The notes: a model not told the origin generated them from the letters alone. Numbered from the stretch's first letter, positions 8,371-18,502 are shown. The stretch is 48,625 nucleotides of DNA from an uncultured Ruminococcus sp. (GCA_902761695.1 CACWLT010000002.1:13210-61834); one strand, 5' to 3'. Numbers and translations are program-made.

Positions 8371-8463
8371 CAACATGTAAACGGATCGATTACAGGAGAG
8401 CGCAATACCCCGCCTCATCCGGAACGGAGCGTCGCACAGGCGGGGAGAAGAAGGAGCAGACAC

Positions 8464-9084
8464 ATGGAAGCCGTGGAATATTTTAGAATTCTGGTGGAGG
8501 AGATCCACACCGCCGTGGTGGCCACCGTGGACGACGAGGGGCTGCCTGTGACCGCCGCCATCGACATGATGGACTTTGACGGGGACGGGGTGTACTTCCT
8601 CACGGCGAAGGGCAAGCGCTTTTACGAGCGGCTGACCGGGCGGGGATATATGGCGCTGACGGCGGTAAAAGGCGCGGACACCATGACGAGCGCGGCCATA
8701 TCGCTGCGGGGGCGGGTGAAGGAGGTCGGGCAGAGCTTTCTCCCCCGGCTGTTCCGGAAGAATCCCTATATGGCGGAAATCTACCCCACGGAGGAATCCC
8801 GGGCCGCGCTGACGGTATTTGCGCTGTACGAGGGGCAGGGGGAGTGGTTCGATCTCTCGAAAAAGCCCATCGAGCGGGCGGCGTTTTCCTTCGGCGGCGA
8901 GGCGGTGCGGGAGGCGGGGTATTTTATAACGGACGCTTGTATCGGCTGCGGGTCCTGCGGCGAGGTCTGCCCCCAGAGCTGCATCGATTTCACCGGAACT
9001 CCGGCCCGGATCGAGGAAGAGCACTGCCTGCGGTGCGGGAACTGCATGTCCGTCTGCCCGGCCGGAGCGGTTGAAAAGCGATAA
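8464..9084 (+). CDS. Pyridoxamine 5'-phosphate oxidase-like flavoprotein fused to a 2[4Fe-4S] ferredoxin domain
   Basis: Residues 1-145 form a split-barrel FMN-binding domain of the pyridoxamine phosphate oxidase superfamily (YFRILVEEIHTAVVATVDDEG at the start). Residues 150-206 hold two CxxCxxCxxxC motifs (Cys159/162/165/169 and Cys188/191/194/198), so two [4Fe-4S] clusters can pass electrons to the flavin. The protein is probably a small cytosolic electron-transfer or reductase module; the substrate is unknown. The start at 8464 follows GAAGGAG and lies downstream of the promoter, whereas upstream in-frame starts would precede the transcription start. It shares an operon with the sirtuin 39 bases downstream. 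Confidence 0.85.
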   Translation: MEAVEYFRILVEEIHTAVVATVDDEGLPVTAAIDMMDFDGDGVYFLTAKGKRFYERLTGRGYMALTAVKGADTMTSAAISLRGRVKEVGQSFLPRLFRKNPYMAEIYPTEESRAALTVFALYEGQGEWFDLSKKPIERAAFSFGGEAVREAGYFITDACIGCGSCGEVCPQSCIDFTGTPARIEEEHCLRCGNCMSVCPAGAVEKR

Positions 9085-9123
9085 GGGTGGGAAACCCTGT
9101 GCTGTGTAGGAAAGAAGGTACCC

Positions 9124-10152
9124 ATGAAGAAGTTATTCAGCTTTATGGACAACGGTTTTCGGGAAAACGGTTTTCATGAAAACGGCTACACGGAGACCAT
9201 CCGGAAGGGCCTTGACGCCGTGCGGGGATTCCGCAGGGGATTGATCGACGGGTCGGCCTTCAGTCCGGTTGAGAAGGAAGAAGCCGTTGCGCGGCTCTCG
9301 GATGCGCTGGACGGAGCGGATGCCGTGGTGGTTGGAGCGGGGGCGGGGCTCTCCGCGTCGGCGGGCTTCACCTACAGCGGCGAACGCTTCGAGAAGGTTT
9401 TCTTTGATTTCGGGAGGCGGTTCGGCATCCGGGATATGTATTCCGGCGGGTTTTATCCCTTCCCGGACGAGGAGACCCGGTGGGCCTGGTGGGCGCGGCA
9501 CATCTATTTCAACCGGTACGTCGATCCGCCGAAGCCCGTCTATCCGAAGCTGCTGGAGCTTCTGCGGGATAAAGACTATTTCGTTCTCACCACCAACGTG
9601 GACCATCAGTTCCAGCGGGCGGGAATTGACAAAAGCCGCCTGTTTTATACCCAGGGGGACTACGGCCTGTTCCAGAGCGCGTCCCGGAGAAACCGCGCCA
9701 CCTACGACAACGAGGAATGGGTGCGGCGGGCCATGGCGGCGGAGCGGTTCATCCCGGATGAGGACGGCGTTTTCACGGTGCCGAAGGATCGGCTGCTCTC
9801 CATGCGCCTCCCGACGGAGCTGATTCCGAAATGCCCGGACGGGAGCGCGGCCGTGATGAACCTGCGCGCCGACGAAAGCTTTGTGGAGGATGAGGGCTGG
9901 CACAGGGCCTCCGCCGCCTACGCCGCGTTTCTGAAGGCCCACGAGGGGGAGCGGGTCCTCTATCTGGAGCTGGGCGTCGGCGCGAATACCCCCGTCATCA
10001 TCAAGTACCCCTTCTGGGCCATGACGGCGGAGAATCCGAAGGCTGTTTACGCCTGCCTCAACCGCGGGGAAGCCGTCGCGCCTGCGGAGATCGGGAAGCA
10101 GTCCCTGTGCATCGACGGGGATATCGGGGAGATCCTCGCGCGGCTGGGGTGA
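9124..10152 (+). CDS. Macrodomain-type (SirTM-like) Sir2 family protein
   Basis: This 342-residue sirtuin has the NAD-binding motif GAGAGLSASAGFTYSG (residues 71-86), TTNVDHQFQ (156-164) and FYTQGDYG. A glutamine (Gln177) stands where classical deacetylases have the catalytic histidine. In SirTM proteins this Asn/Gln pair supports protein ADP-ribosylation rather than deacetylation. The usual four zinc cysteines are not present (only IPKCPDGS and NLRADESF), also as in SirTM. Known SirTM genes lie beside a macrodomain hydrolase, a lipoyl carrier GcvH-L and a lipoate ligase; none is present here. The partner gene is a flavin/ferredoxin protein. The first 25 residues contain a short NGFxEN repeat. 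The target is unknown. Confidence 0.85.
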   Translation: MKKLFSFMDNGFRENGFHENGYTETIRKGLDAVRGFRRGLIDGSAFSPVEKEEAVARLSDALDGADAVVVGAGAGLSASAGFTYSGERFEKVFFDFGRRFGIRDMYSGGFYPFPDEETRWAWWARHIYFNRYVDPPKPVYPKLLELLRDKDYFVLTTNVDHQFQRAGIDKSRLFYTQGDYGLFQSASRRNRATYDNEEWVRRAMAAERFIPDEDGVFTVPKDRLLSMRLPTELIPKCPDGSAAVMNLRADESFVEDEGWHRASAAYAAFLKAHEGERVLYLELGVGANTPVIIKYPFWAMTAENPKAVYACLNRGEAVAPAEIGKQSLCIDGDIGEILARLG

Positions 10153-10178
10153 GGGGTAAAAAGGGCCCCTCCTTTTAA
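10151..10178 (+). terminator. Probable terminator between convergent genes
   Basis: GAGGGG (10151-10156) pairs with CCCCTC (10166-10171), followed by CTTTTAA. It overlaps the sirtuin stop codon and lies between converging genes. Confidence 0.5.
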
Positions 10179-10879
10179 TACCCCAGCTCGTCCAGCCAGG
10201 CGGCGACGTCCTTTCGCACGCTGTCCTGTCTGTTCTGACAGTCGTTCCCGCGGACGGCGAGACCTTTCAGAACCTCCGCGTCCGGGCAGGCTTTGGCGAG
10301 CTTTTTGTCGAATCCGGACAGGCCCGAGCCCTCGTGGGTGGAGAAGGGGACGATCGTCTTTCCGGAGAGGGCGCCGGCGTTGTTCTCAAAGAAGGTGTAC
10401 ATAATCATCGGCCAGTCGCCCCACCACACCGGCGCGCCCATGAAGATCATGTCATATGCGGAGAGGTCGGGCAGATCTCCGGCGTACTCCGGGCGGGCGT
10501 TCTCGTTCTGCTCCCGCTTTGCCACGTCGGTCAGCTCCGCGTAGGTCATGGGATAGTGGTCGTCCGCGGGGAGAAGCTCGAAAAGGTCCGCGCCGAGCTG
10601 TTCCGCGATCATCTCCGCGACGATGGCGGTGTTGCCCTTGTCGATGACGCCGACGGTGTACTGCTCGCCCGTGCGGGAGAAGAAGACCACAAGAGATTTG
10701 CACTCCCCCGCGCTGTGGGCTTCCTGTTCCGCTGTGTGATCGGCGGACGGAGCGGCTTCGTTTGAAACATGTTCTTCTGCGGTCTGCTCCGGTTCGATTC
10801 CCTTCCCGCACGATGCCAGACAGAACAGCAGGCACAGTACCATCGCGAGGCAGACGAGCTTTGTTCCGATTCTTTCCAT
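10175..10879 (-). CDS. Lipoprotein-anchored flavodoxin
   Basis: The ATG at 10879 starts a lipoprotein signal (MERIGTKLV, hydrophobic core, LASC with Cys24). An upstream ATG at 10921 would overlap the preceding gene and bury the signal. After a linker rich in Glu, Ala and His (residues 25-60), a flavodoxin fold starts with SLVVFFSRTGEQY, the FMN phosphate loop, and includes DMIFMGAPVWWGDWP and FSTHEGSG. It is predicted to sit on the outer face of the membrane as a one- or two-electron carrier. It follows the cytosolic flavodoxin at 10894-11424 by 14 bases, so the two are probably cotranscribed under LysR control. Confidence 0.85.
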   Translation of the reverse strand: MERIGTKLVCLAMVLCLLFCLASCGKGIEPEQTAEEHVSNEAAPSADHTAEQEAHSAGECKSLVVFFSRTGEQYTVGVIDKGNTAIVAEMIAEQLGADLFELLPADDHYPMTYAELTDVAKREQNENARPEYAGDLPDLSAYDMIFMGAPVWWGDWPMIMYTFFENNAGALSGKTIVPFSTHEGSGLSGFDKKLAKACPDAEVLKGLAVRGNDCQNRQDSVRKDVAAWLDELGY

Positions 10880-10893
10880 ATGGTCCCCCGTCC

Positions 10894-11424
10894 TCAGATC
10901 AGACCGTTCGCCGAGAGCCATTTCTTCACGGCTCCCTCGGAATTCGCCGCCTGACTGCCCGTGATCGAAAGACCCTTTTTCAGTACCGCGCCGGGGGCGT
11001 ATTTTTTGATGTCCCGCTCGCTCGATCCCATGCCGCTGCCCTCGTTGGTGCAGAGGGGGAGGATGGTCTTGCCGGTGAAGTCGAAGGCTTCGAGGAAGGT
11101 CACCACCGCCATGGGCATGGTTCCCCAGTAGTTCGGGTAGGCGAGGATCACGGAGTCATACCCGGCGAGGCTTTCGGGCAGGGAGACCAGCTCGGGACGC
11201 GCGCCGGAGCGGAGATCCTTTTTTGCTTCGTCGATGCAGGTCATATACACCGGGGAATAGGGGGTCTTCATCTCGATCTTGAAGCTGTCCGCCCGGGCGC
11301 TGCCCAGCAGTTTTCCGATGATCCCGCAGACGATCTCGGTGTTCCCGACTTTCACATAGCGCATGGCGCCGCCGAAATAGTTTTCATCCGCTCTCGAGAA
11401 ATAGGCGATCAGGGTCTTGCTCAT
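10894..11424 (-). CDS. Flavodoxin family protein
   Basis: The 176-residue protein begins SKTLIAYFSRADENYFGG, a modified FMN phosphate-binding loop, and contains SVILAYPNYWGTMPM and LCTNEGSGMG typical of the flavodoxin_4 group. It is probably a cytosolic FMN electron carrier or NAD(P)H-linked quinone-type reductase. GCAGGAGTGC lies ahead of the ATG. Its promoter (11466-11494) lies head to head with that of the LysR gene, the usual arrangement for a LysR regulator and its target. Confidence 0.85.
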   Translation of the reverse strand: MSKTLIAYFSRADENYFGGAMRYVKVGNTEIVCGIIGKLLGSARADSFKIEMKTPYSPVYMTCIDEAKKDLRSGARPELVSLPESLAGYDSVILAYPNYWGTMPMAVVTFLEAFDFTGKTILPLCTNEGSGMGSSERDIKKYAPGAVLKKGLSITGSQAANSEGAVKKWLSANGLI

Positions 11425-11465
11425 GATTGGTGCACTCCTGTTGTGTGATTTGTTTTTCTGACTCC

Positions 11466-11524
11466 ATTATACGCGGGATCTCTTGATTTTTCAATCGGAA
11501 TCCTGTATAATCGATTCAAAAATC
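11466..11524. promoter_or_regulatory. Divergent promoters and putative LysR operator
   Basis: Minus strand: TTGAAA (11489-11494), 17 bases, TATAAT (11466-11471) drives the flavodoxins. Plus strand: TTGATT (11483-11488), 17 bases, TATAAT (11506-11511) drives the LysR gene. The two -35 hexamers are directly adjacent, so the polymerases compete. An imperfect inverted repeat, GATTTTTCAATCG (11485-11497) and CGATTCAAAAATC (11512-11524), brackets the LysR -10 and covers both -35 regions, a good candidate for LysR binding and autoregulation. Confidence 0.8.
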
Positions 11525-11544
11525 AAATCACAGGAGCGGGGAAC

Positions 11545-12432
11545 ATGACCACCAAGCAGATCGATTACTGCATCGAGCTGGCGCGCACGCTCAATTTCAG
11601 CCGGGCGGCGGACAATCTCTACGTCAGCCAGCCGTCCTTTTCCTATCAGATCCGGCTTTTGGAGGAAGAGATCGGTTTCGCCGTATTCGAGCGGAGCGGA
11701 CGGGGCGCGTCTCTCACCCCGGCGGGCGCGCAGTTCGTGTCTTTTCTCACCGGGATGCGGGAGGACCTGAAGCGCGCCATCGAGCAGGGACAGAATTTCA
11801 GCGCGGCCTACCGGGACTCGATCTCCGTCAGCCTGATGGTGCGGCAGGCGGTGTATTTTCTCCCGGAGGCCATGCGGCACTTCTCCCGGAGCTGTCCGGA
11901 GGTGCAGATCACGCCCCTTTTTCAGTACGAGGGCGGGATCGAGGCGTTTCTGAAAAACGAGGTCGATCTGGTGTTCGCCCTGCGGGAGCAGACGAAGCAG
12001 ATCCCCGGGATCACGGTGTACGACCTCTTCGAGAGCCGGGTCTATCTGATCGCCGACCGGAACGATCCCTTAGCGAAGAAGAATCTCATCCGGGAGGAGG
12101 ACTTATACGGCCGGACGCTGATGGTGGGGGGCGGATCCCCGGCGGCGCTGAGGACGGTCCAGCACCGGCTGATCGGGACGGGGAGGATCCGCTATTTCAA
12201 CAGCCCGGATCACGATTCCACCCTTGTGAACGTGGCGGCGGGACGGGGAATCTGCCTCGCGCCCGGATTTCTGAACGACCACAGCGGCCAGTTCGCGTGG
12301 ATCCCCTTCGACTGCGGAGAGACCTTCTCCTGCGTCCTCATCGGCCATCAGGCGGACCGGCGGGAGAGCGTCGCGGCGTTCGTCGGGATTCTGCAGAGGC
12401 TGTACCGGGAGGCCGTGGCGTTTCCGCTGTGA
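11545..12432 (+). CDS. LysR-family transcriptional regulator
   Basis: This 295-residue protein is of normal LysR length. Residues 1-60 form the winged helix (QIDYCIELARTLNFSRAADN, then SQPSFSYQIRLLEEEIGFAVFER). Residues about 90-290 form the two-lobed ligand domain. CAGGAGCGGGG precedes the ATG. By position it most likely controls the two divergent flavodoxin genes in response to an unknown small molecule. Confidence 0.9.
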   Translation: MTTKQIDYCIELARTLNFSRAADNLYVSQPSFSYQIRLLEEEIGFAVFERSGRGASLTPAGAQFVSFLTGMREDLKRAIEQGQNFSAAYRDSISVSLMVRQAVYFLPEAMRHFSRSCPEVQITPLFQYEGGIEAFLKNEVDLVFALREQTKQIPGITVYDLFESRVYLIADRNDPLAKKNLIREEDLYGRTLMVGGGSPAALRTVQHRLIGTGRIRYFNSPDHDSTLVNVAAGRGICLAPGFLNDHSGQFAWIPFDCGETFSCVLIGHQADRRESVAAFVGILQRLYREAVAFPL

Positions 12433-12516
12433 GGTATGGCCGCAGCCGTTCCGCACGTTCCGCCAAACGGCCCCGTTGCTGCCGCCGCAGCTGCGGATTT
12501 CGGCGTTCAGACCTCG

Positions 12517-12541
12517 GAGCCCCGGGGCTTGTCCTTTTTTT
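12517..12541 (+). terminator. Possible terminator between LysR gene and pyrG
   Basis: The self-complementary AGCCCCGGGGCT is followed by TGTCC and seven T. The loop would be very tight, so the call is weak. Confidence 0.35.
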
Positions 12542-12544
12542 GTT

Positions 12545-14269
<1,725 letters not shown>

Positions 14270-14292
14270 TCATTCTGCATTCTGTATTTTTC

Positions 14293-15822
14293 TCACTCCC
14301 ACTCCACCGTCGCCGGGGGCTTGGAGGTAATATCGTACACCACCCGGCTGACGTTTTTGACCTCGTTGGTGATCCGGTTCGACGCTTTCGCGAGGACTTC
14401 GTAGGGCAGCCTCGACCAGTCGGCGGTCATGAAATCGTCGGTGGACACCGCGCGGAGGGCAACGGTGTACCCGTAGGTACGGGCGTCCCCCATCACGCCG
14501 ACGGTGCGGGAATCGGTCAGGACGGCGAAATACTGATTCGTCTCCCGCTCCAGCCCCGCCGCGATGATCTCCTCCCGGAAGATCGCGTCGCAGTCCCTCA
14601 GCGCGGAGAGCTTTTCCTCCGTCACCTCCCCAAGGACGCGGATGGCCAGTCCCGGGCCGGGGAAGGGCTGACGCCATACCAGCTCGCGGGGGATCCCCAG
14701 CTCCAGCCCCGCCGCCCGCACCTCGTCCTTGAAGAGCAGGCGCAGGGGCTCCACGATTTCGTCGAAGTCGATCACCGAGGGCAGCCCGCCCACGTTGTGA
14801 TGGCTCTTGATGGTGGCCGCCTCGCCGACGCCGCTCTCCACCACGTCCGGGTAGATGGTCCCCTGCACCAGCACGTGAACGTGCCCGATTTTCTTCGCCT
14901 CCGCCTCGAAGACCCGGATGAACTCCTCGCCGATGATCTTCCGCTTTTTCTCCGGCTCCGTCACCCCGGCCAGCTTCGAGAGGAACCGCTCCCCGGCGTT
15001 CACCCGGACGATGTTCATGTCGAACCGCTCCCGGAAGGTTTTCCCCACGATGTCCCCCTCGTCCTTCCGGAGCAGGCCGTGGTCCACGAAGACGCAGACA
15101 AGGCTGTCCCCGATGGCCCGATGGAGCAGCACCGCCGCCACGGAGGAATCCACCCCGCCGGAGAGGGCGCAGAGGACCTTTTTCCCGGCGAGCTCTTTTC
15201 GGTATTTCTCCACGGACGAGCGCACGAAGTCCTCCATGGTCCAGTCCCCGGAGCAGCCGCAGACCGTGAAGAGGAAGTTTTTAAGCATCGCCTTCCCGCA
15301 TTCCGTGTGCATCACCTCGGGATGGAACTGCACGCCGTAGAGCCGCCGCTCTTCATCCGCCATGGCCGCCGCCGGACAGTGCTCCGTGGTCCCGATCACG
15401 GAAAAGCCGTCCGGGAGGCGCTTCACGTAGTCCGTATGGCTCATCCAGCAGACACTTTTCTCCGGGATCCCGTCAAACAGAGGGGATTTTTTACAGGTCA
15501 GCTCCACCTTGCCGTATTCCGAGATCGCCCCAGCGGAGCCCACCTCGCCGCCCTCCAGCCAGGCCATGAGCTGACAGCCGTAACAGATGCCGAGGACCGG
15601 GATCCCGAGAGAGAGGATTTCCCTCTCGCAGCGGGGGGACGCGGGATCGTAGACGGAATTGGGCCCGCCCGTGAAGATGATCCCGGCGTATCCGGCTTCC
15701 CGGATTTCGTCGAGCGGGGTTTTGTATGAACGGATTTCGGCATAGACGCGATGCTCCCGCACCCGCCGCGCGATGAGCTGATTGTACTGCCCGCCGAAAT
15801 CGAGCACGAGGATCTTATCCAT
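14293..15822 (-). CDS. guaA: GMP synthase (glutamine-hydrolysing)
   Basis: GuaA aminates XMP to GMP with ATP and glutamine. Residues 1-190 are the class I amidotransferase ([18 protein letters not shown], then GICYGCQ with the nucleophile, then VQFHPEV). Residues about 195-390 are the ATP pyrophosphatase ([13 protein letters not shown]). The remainder is the dimerisation domain ending [10 protein letters not shown], the family's typical C-terminus. Length 509 is normal. It lies 21 bases downstream of purC, so they are cotranscribed. The GGAGA site is about 13 bases from the ATG, slightly far. Confidence 0.97.
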   Translation of the reverse strand: MDKILVLDFGGQYNQLIARRVREHRVYAEIRSYKTPLDEIREAGYAGIIFTGGPNSVYDPASPRCEREILSLGIPVLGICYGCQLMAWLEGGEVGSAGAISEYGKVELTCKKSPLFDGIPEKSVCWMSHTDYVKRLPDGFSVIGTTEHCPAAAMADEERRLYGVQFHPEVMHTECGKAMLKNFLFTVCGCSGDWTMEDFVRSSVEKYRKELAGKKVLCALSGGVDSSVAAVLLHRAIGDSLVCVFVDHGLLRKDEGDIVGKTFRERFDMNIVRVNAGERFLSKLAGVTEPEKKRKIIGEEFIRVFEAEAKKIGHVHVLVQGTIYPDVVESGVGEAATIKSHHNVGGLPSVIDFDEIVEPLRLLFKDEVRAAGLELGIPRELVWRQPFPGPGLAIRVLGEVTEEKLSALRDCDAIFREEIIAAGLERETNQYFAVLTDSRTVGVMGDARTYGYTVALRAVSTDDFMTADWSRLPYEVLAKASNRITNEVKNVSRVVYDITSKPPATVEWE

Positions 15823-15843
15823 ATCGAATGCGCAGTCTCCTTT

Positions 15844-16590
15844 TCAGCGGTTTTCGTCCGCGGCGGCTCCGTCTGCCTCCGTCCGGTCCTCCAGCCTGCC
15901 CATGATCTCCCGGTACGCTTCCTCCACGCCTCCGAGATCCCGGCGGAAACGGTCCTTATCCAGCTTTTTCCCGGTCTCGCTGTCCCACAGTCTGCAGGTA
16001 TCGGGGCTGATTTCGTCCGCGAGGATGATGCTTCCGTCCGGCAGCCTGCCGAATTCCAGCTTGAAATCGACCAGGGTGACGCCCCGGGCGAGCCAGAAGG
16101 CCTTTAAAAGCTCGTTCGTCCGGAACGAGAGCGTCTTGATCTCCTCGATCTCCTCCGGCGCGGCGAGGCCGAGGGCCAGGGCGTGGTACTCGTTGAGGAG
16201 CGGGTCGCCCAGCGCGTCGTTTTTGTACGAGAACTCGATGGTGGGGGAATCGAACGCGGTCCCCTCCTCCACGCCGTAGTTTTTTGCGAAGGATCCGGCA
16301 GCCATGTTGCGGACGATCACCTCCAGCGGAACGATTTTCACCTTTTTCACAAGGGTGTCCCGGTCGTTCAGCTCCTTCACATAGTGCGTCGGGATCCCTT
16401 CCTTCGCCAGATAGCGCATCAGGGCGTTGCTCATCCGGTTGTTGATGACGCCCTTGCCCTCGATAGTCCCGCGCTTCAGGCCGTTGAACGCGGTCGCGTC
16501 GTCCTTGTAGGACACGATCAGAAGCGCCGGATCCTCGGTCGCATAGACTCTTTTTGCCTTTCCCTCGTAGAGCAGAGAACCTTTTTCCAT
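15844..16590 (-). CDS. purC: SAICAR synthetase (phosphoribosylaminoimidazole-succinocarboxamide synthase)
   Basis: PurC joins CAIR and aspartate in de novo purine synthesis. The protein begins MEKGSLLYEGKAKRVYATED and keeps the ATP/CAIR motifs EVIVRNMAAGSF, TLVDFKLEFG and LADEISPDTCRLWD. The start at 16590 is chosen because GGAGGAAATC lies directly before it; an in-frame ATG at 16611 lacks a site. The C-terminal tail of about 15 residues is acidic and probably disordered. It lies 40 bases after the ANTAR gene and 21 before guaA. Confidence 0.95.
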   Translation of the reverse strand: MEKGSLLYEGKAKRVYATEDPALLIVSYKDDATAFNGLKRGTIEGKGVINNRMSNALMRYLAKEGIPTHYVKELNDRDTLVKKVKIVPLEVIVRNMAAGSFAKNYGVEEGTAFDSPTIEFSYKNDALGDPLLNEYHALALGLAAPEEIEEIKTLSFRTNELLKAFWLARGVTLVDFKLEFGRLPDGSIILADEISPDTCRLWDSETGKKLDKDRFRRDLGGVEEAYREIMGRLEDRTEADGAAADENR

Positions 16591-16630
16591 GATTTCCTCC
16601 GTTTCGGACAATCTGTATCTTCGATTTTGT

Positions 16631-17215
16631 TTAAGCTTCGCTGTCTCTGATGATCTCCAGGGCGATCTCCCTGCGTGGGAGACAGCGGTCCATCGCCTGT
16701 TTTTCGATATACCGGTGCGCGGCGGCCTCGTCCATCGAGCGCGTCCGGATCAGCGCCCATTTGGCCCGGTTGACGAGGCGGATTTCCTCCATCTTTTCCT
16801 CCAGCGTGAGGGTCTTTCTCTCGGACATCCGCAGCCGTTCCCTGGCGCTCCGCATCCACGAGAGGGCGGTCGAGACGGTGTTTTTCGACACGGGCTTCGG
16901 GAGGACGAACACCCCGCGGCCGCCGAGCCTTTCGTCCGTTTCCGCGTAAAGCTCCGCCCGGACGAGGAAGAGGACGACGCATCCGCCCGACGACGAATCG
17001 ATGGCGAAGCGCGCGCCGCTGTCGTCCGGCAGGGGGGAATTGACGAGGATCAGGTCGAATTCCCGCTCCGCCGCCGCCCGTTTCGCCGCCGAGACGGATG
17101 TGACGCCCTGCACGGGGGAATAGCGTTCCTCCGTCAGCATGGAGCGGAGCGCGTCGTTCATCTGTCCCGGCGCGGACACGAGCAGAACGCCGTACGCGCG
17201 GCCTTCTTCAAGCAT
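16631..17215 (-). CDS. ANTAR-domain RNA-binding regulator with pseudo-receiver
   Basis: Residues 1-125 fold like a response-regulator receiver, but the phosphoacceptor position in DLILVNSPLPDD is Asn59 rather than Asp, while the conserved Lys (VLPKPV, Lys107) remains. Residues about 130-190 form the ANTAR three-helix domain (LEEKMEEIRLVNRAKWALI, then RYIEKQAMDRCLPRREIAL), which binds paired RNA hairpins and prevents transcription termination. ANTAR proteins beside glutamine synthetase genes are known in clostridia and control nitrogen genes by antitermination. It sits 40 bases downstream of the glutamine synthetase-like gene. Without a phosphorylation site its signal is probably protein or ligand binding. 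Candidate RNA targets lie in the gltB1 and glnN leaders. Confidence 0.88.
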   Translation of the reverse strand: MLEEGRAYGVLLVSAPGQMNDALRSMLTEERYSPVQGVTSVSAAKRAAAEREFDLILVNSPLPDDSGARFAIDSSSGGCVVLFLVRAELYAETDERLGGRGVFVLPKPVSKNTVSTALSWMRSARERLRMSERKTLTLEEKMEEIRLVNRAKWALIRTRSMDEAAAHRYIEKQAMDRCLPRREIALEIIRDSEA

Positions 17216-17255
17216 CTCTCACCCCTCCCTTCGCTGTAACTGCGCGGTTCTCATG

Positions 17256-18428
17256 TCACTCCGCGCCGTAGGCCTTCCGCACGGACGGGGGCAGGCAGTC
17301 CCGGACGAAGCCGCTGTTTTTCGCTGAGGCTTTCGCCGCCGAAAGATCCCCGGGCAGCCGCGCTCCGCTTGCCGTGTTCCCCTCTGGCGGCAGAACGGCG
17401 CCTTTATAAAATCCCGCCAGTCCCGCGCGGATCAGCAGCGTCAGGGCGAGGTACGGGTTCGCGCCGGGATCCGGGGAACGCAGCTCGGCCCGGTTCTCCC
17501 CTTCCGGCATCCAGACAAGGCGGGCGCGATCCCTGCCGGACCACGCGATTCCGTTGTCCCGCCCCGCGAGCCGTCTATAGGAACTCTCCGTCGGATTGAG
17601 AAAGAGCGTCATGGCGCCGAGGTGGGAGAGGATTCCGGACGTGACTGCGGCGAGGGCCTGTTCCCCGGGGCACGCATCCTTCGCCGGCCGCACGGAATAG
17701 TTGATGTGGCATCCGTTCCCGGGCTCCCCGTCCAGGGGCTTGGGGGAGAAATCCGCCGCGAGGCCGTTGCGGTGCGCCACGGTGCGGACCACGGTCTGGA
17801 AGGTCATGGCGTTATCCGCGGCGGAGAGGGCATCGGAGAAATGAAAGTCGATTTTGTTCTGGCCCGGTCCCTCCTCATGGCAGGAGCTTTCCGGGCGGAT
17901 CCCCATCTGCTCGAGAGTCAGGCAGACCTCCCGCCGGATGTTCTCCCCCCGGTCCTCGGGCGCGATGTCCATGTAGCCCGCGCGGTCGTAGGGAATCCCC
18001 GTGGTCCTGCCGTCCTCGTCCGTGCGGAAGAGGTAGAAGGTCTGCTGGAGGCCGAAGAGGAAGGACAGTCCCGCCTCCTCCGCGTCCGCCGCCGCTTTTT
18101 TCAGAAGGCTCCGGGTATCGGCGGGATGGGGTGTGCCGTCGGGGAGAGCCGCCGCCGCGTACATTCTCACGACCCTCCCGTGCTCCGGACGCCAGGGCAG
18201 CACCGAAAGCGTCGCGGGGTCGGGGCGGAGCGTCAGGCTCGGCTCCCCCTCAAAACCGCAAACGGCGGAGGGATAAAAGGGTATCCCCCCGTCAAAGGCG
18301 CGCTCCAGCTCACCGGGCATGATGGAGATATTTTTCTGCCGTCCGAAAAGATCGCAGAAGGCCAGGCGGATGAACTTGACGTCCTCTTCACGGACGTATT
18401 CCATGACCTCGTCTTTGGTATAATTCAT
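17256..18428 (-). CDS. Glutamine synthetase-like protein lacking several metal ligands (probable pseudoenzyme)
   Basis: The fold is type I glutamine synthetase: N-terminal beta-grasp (RLAFCDLFGRQKN), MDIAPEDRGENIRREVCLTL, HINYSV (His241) and AELRSPDPGANPYLAL. It has 390 residues instead of about 440. Key acidic residues are replaced. The usual PExEFFLF becomes LQQTFYLF (Gln128 and Thr130 for two metal-binding Glu). The GQNE glutamate becomes Lys192. The flexible-loop glutamate (PGYEAPV) is missing in LAGRDNGIAWS, with three residues deleted. Catalysis is therefore unlikely. An intact type III synthetase exists at 24353. Adjacent to an ANTAR regulator, this protein may serve as a glutamine or ammonium sensor. 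CAGGAG precedes the ATG. Confidence 0.85.
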   Translation of the reverse strand: MNYTKDEVMEYVREEDVKFIRLAFCDLFGRQKNISIMPGELERAFDGGIPFYPSAVCGFEGEPSLTLRPDPATLSVLPWRPEHGRVVRMYAAAALPDGTPHPADTRSLLKKAAADAEEAGLSFLFGLQQTFYLFRTDEDGRTTGIPYDRAGYMDIAPEDRGENIRREVCLTLEQMGIRPESSCHEEGPGQNKIDFHFSDALSAADNAMTFQTVVRTVAHRNGLAADFSPKPLDGEPGNGCHINYSVRPAKDACPGEQALAAVTSGILSHLGAMTLFLNPTESSYRRLAGRDNGIAWSGRDRARLVWMPEGENRAELRSPDPGANPYLALTLLIRAGLAGFYKGAVLPPEGNTASGARLPGDLSAAKASAKNSGFVRDCLPPSVRKAYGAE

Positions 18429-18502
18429 GACAATACTCCTGAAATGCAGTGTATTCGCACTATGTAAGGAAGGAAACCCTGCGGATTTCCAATTAATCGT
18501 AT

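Noticed and set aside
9811-9885. Loss of the sirtuin zinc cysteines as a sign of decay
   Set aside because: SirTM-type sirtuins also lack the standard cysteine pattern in this segment, so this is a family trait.
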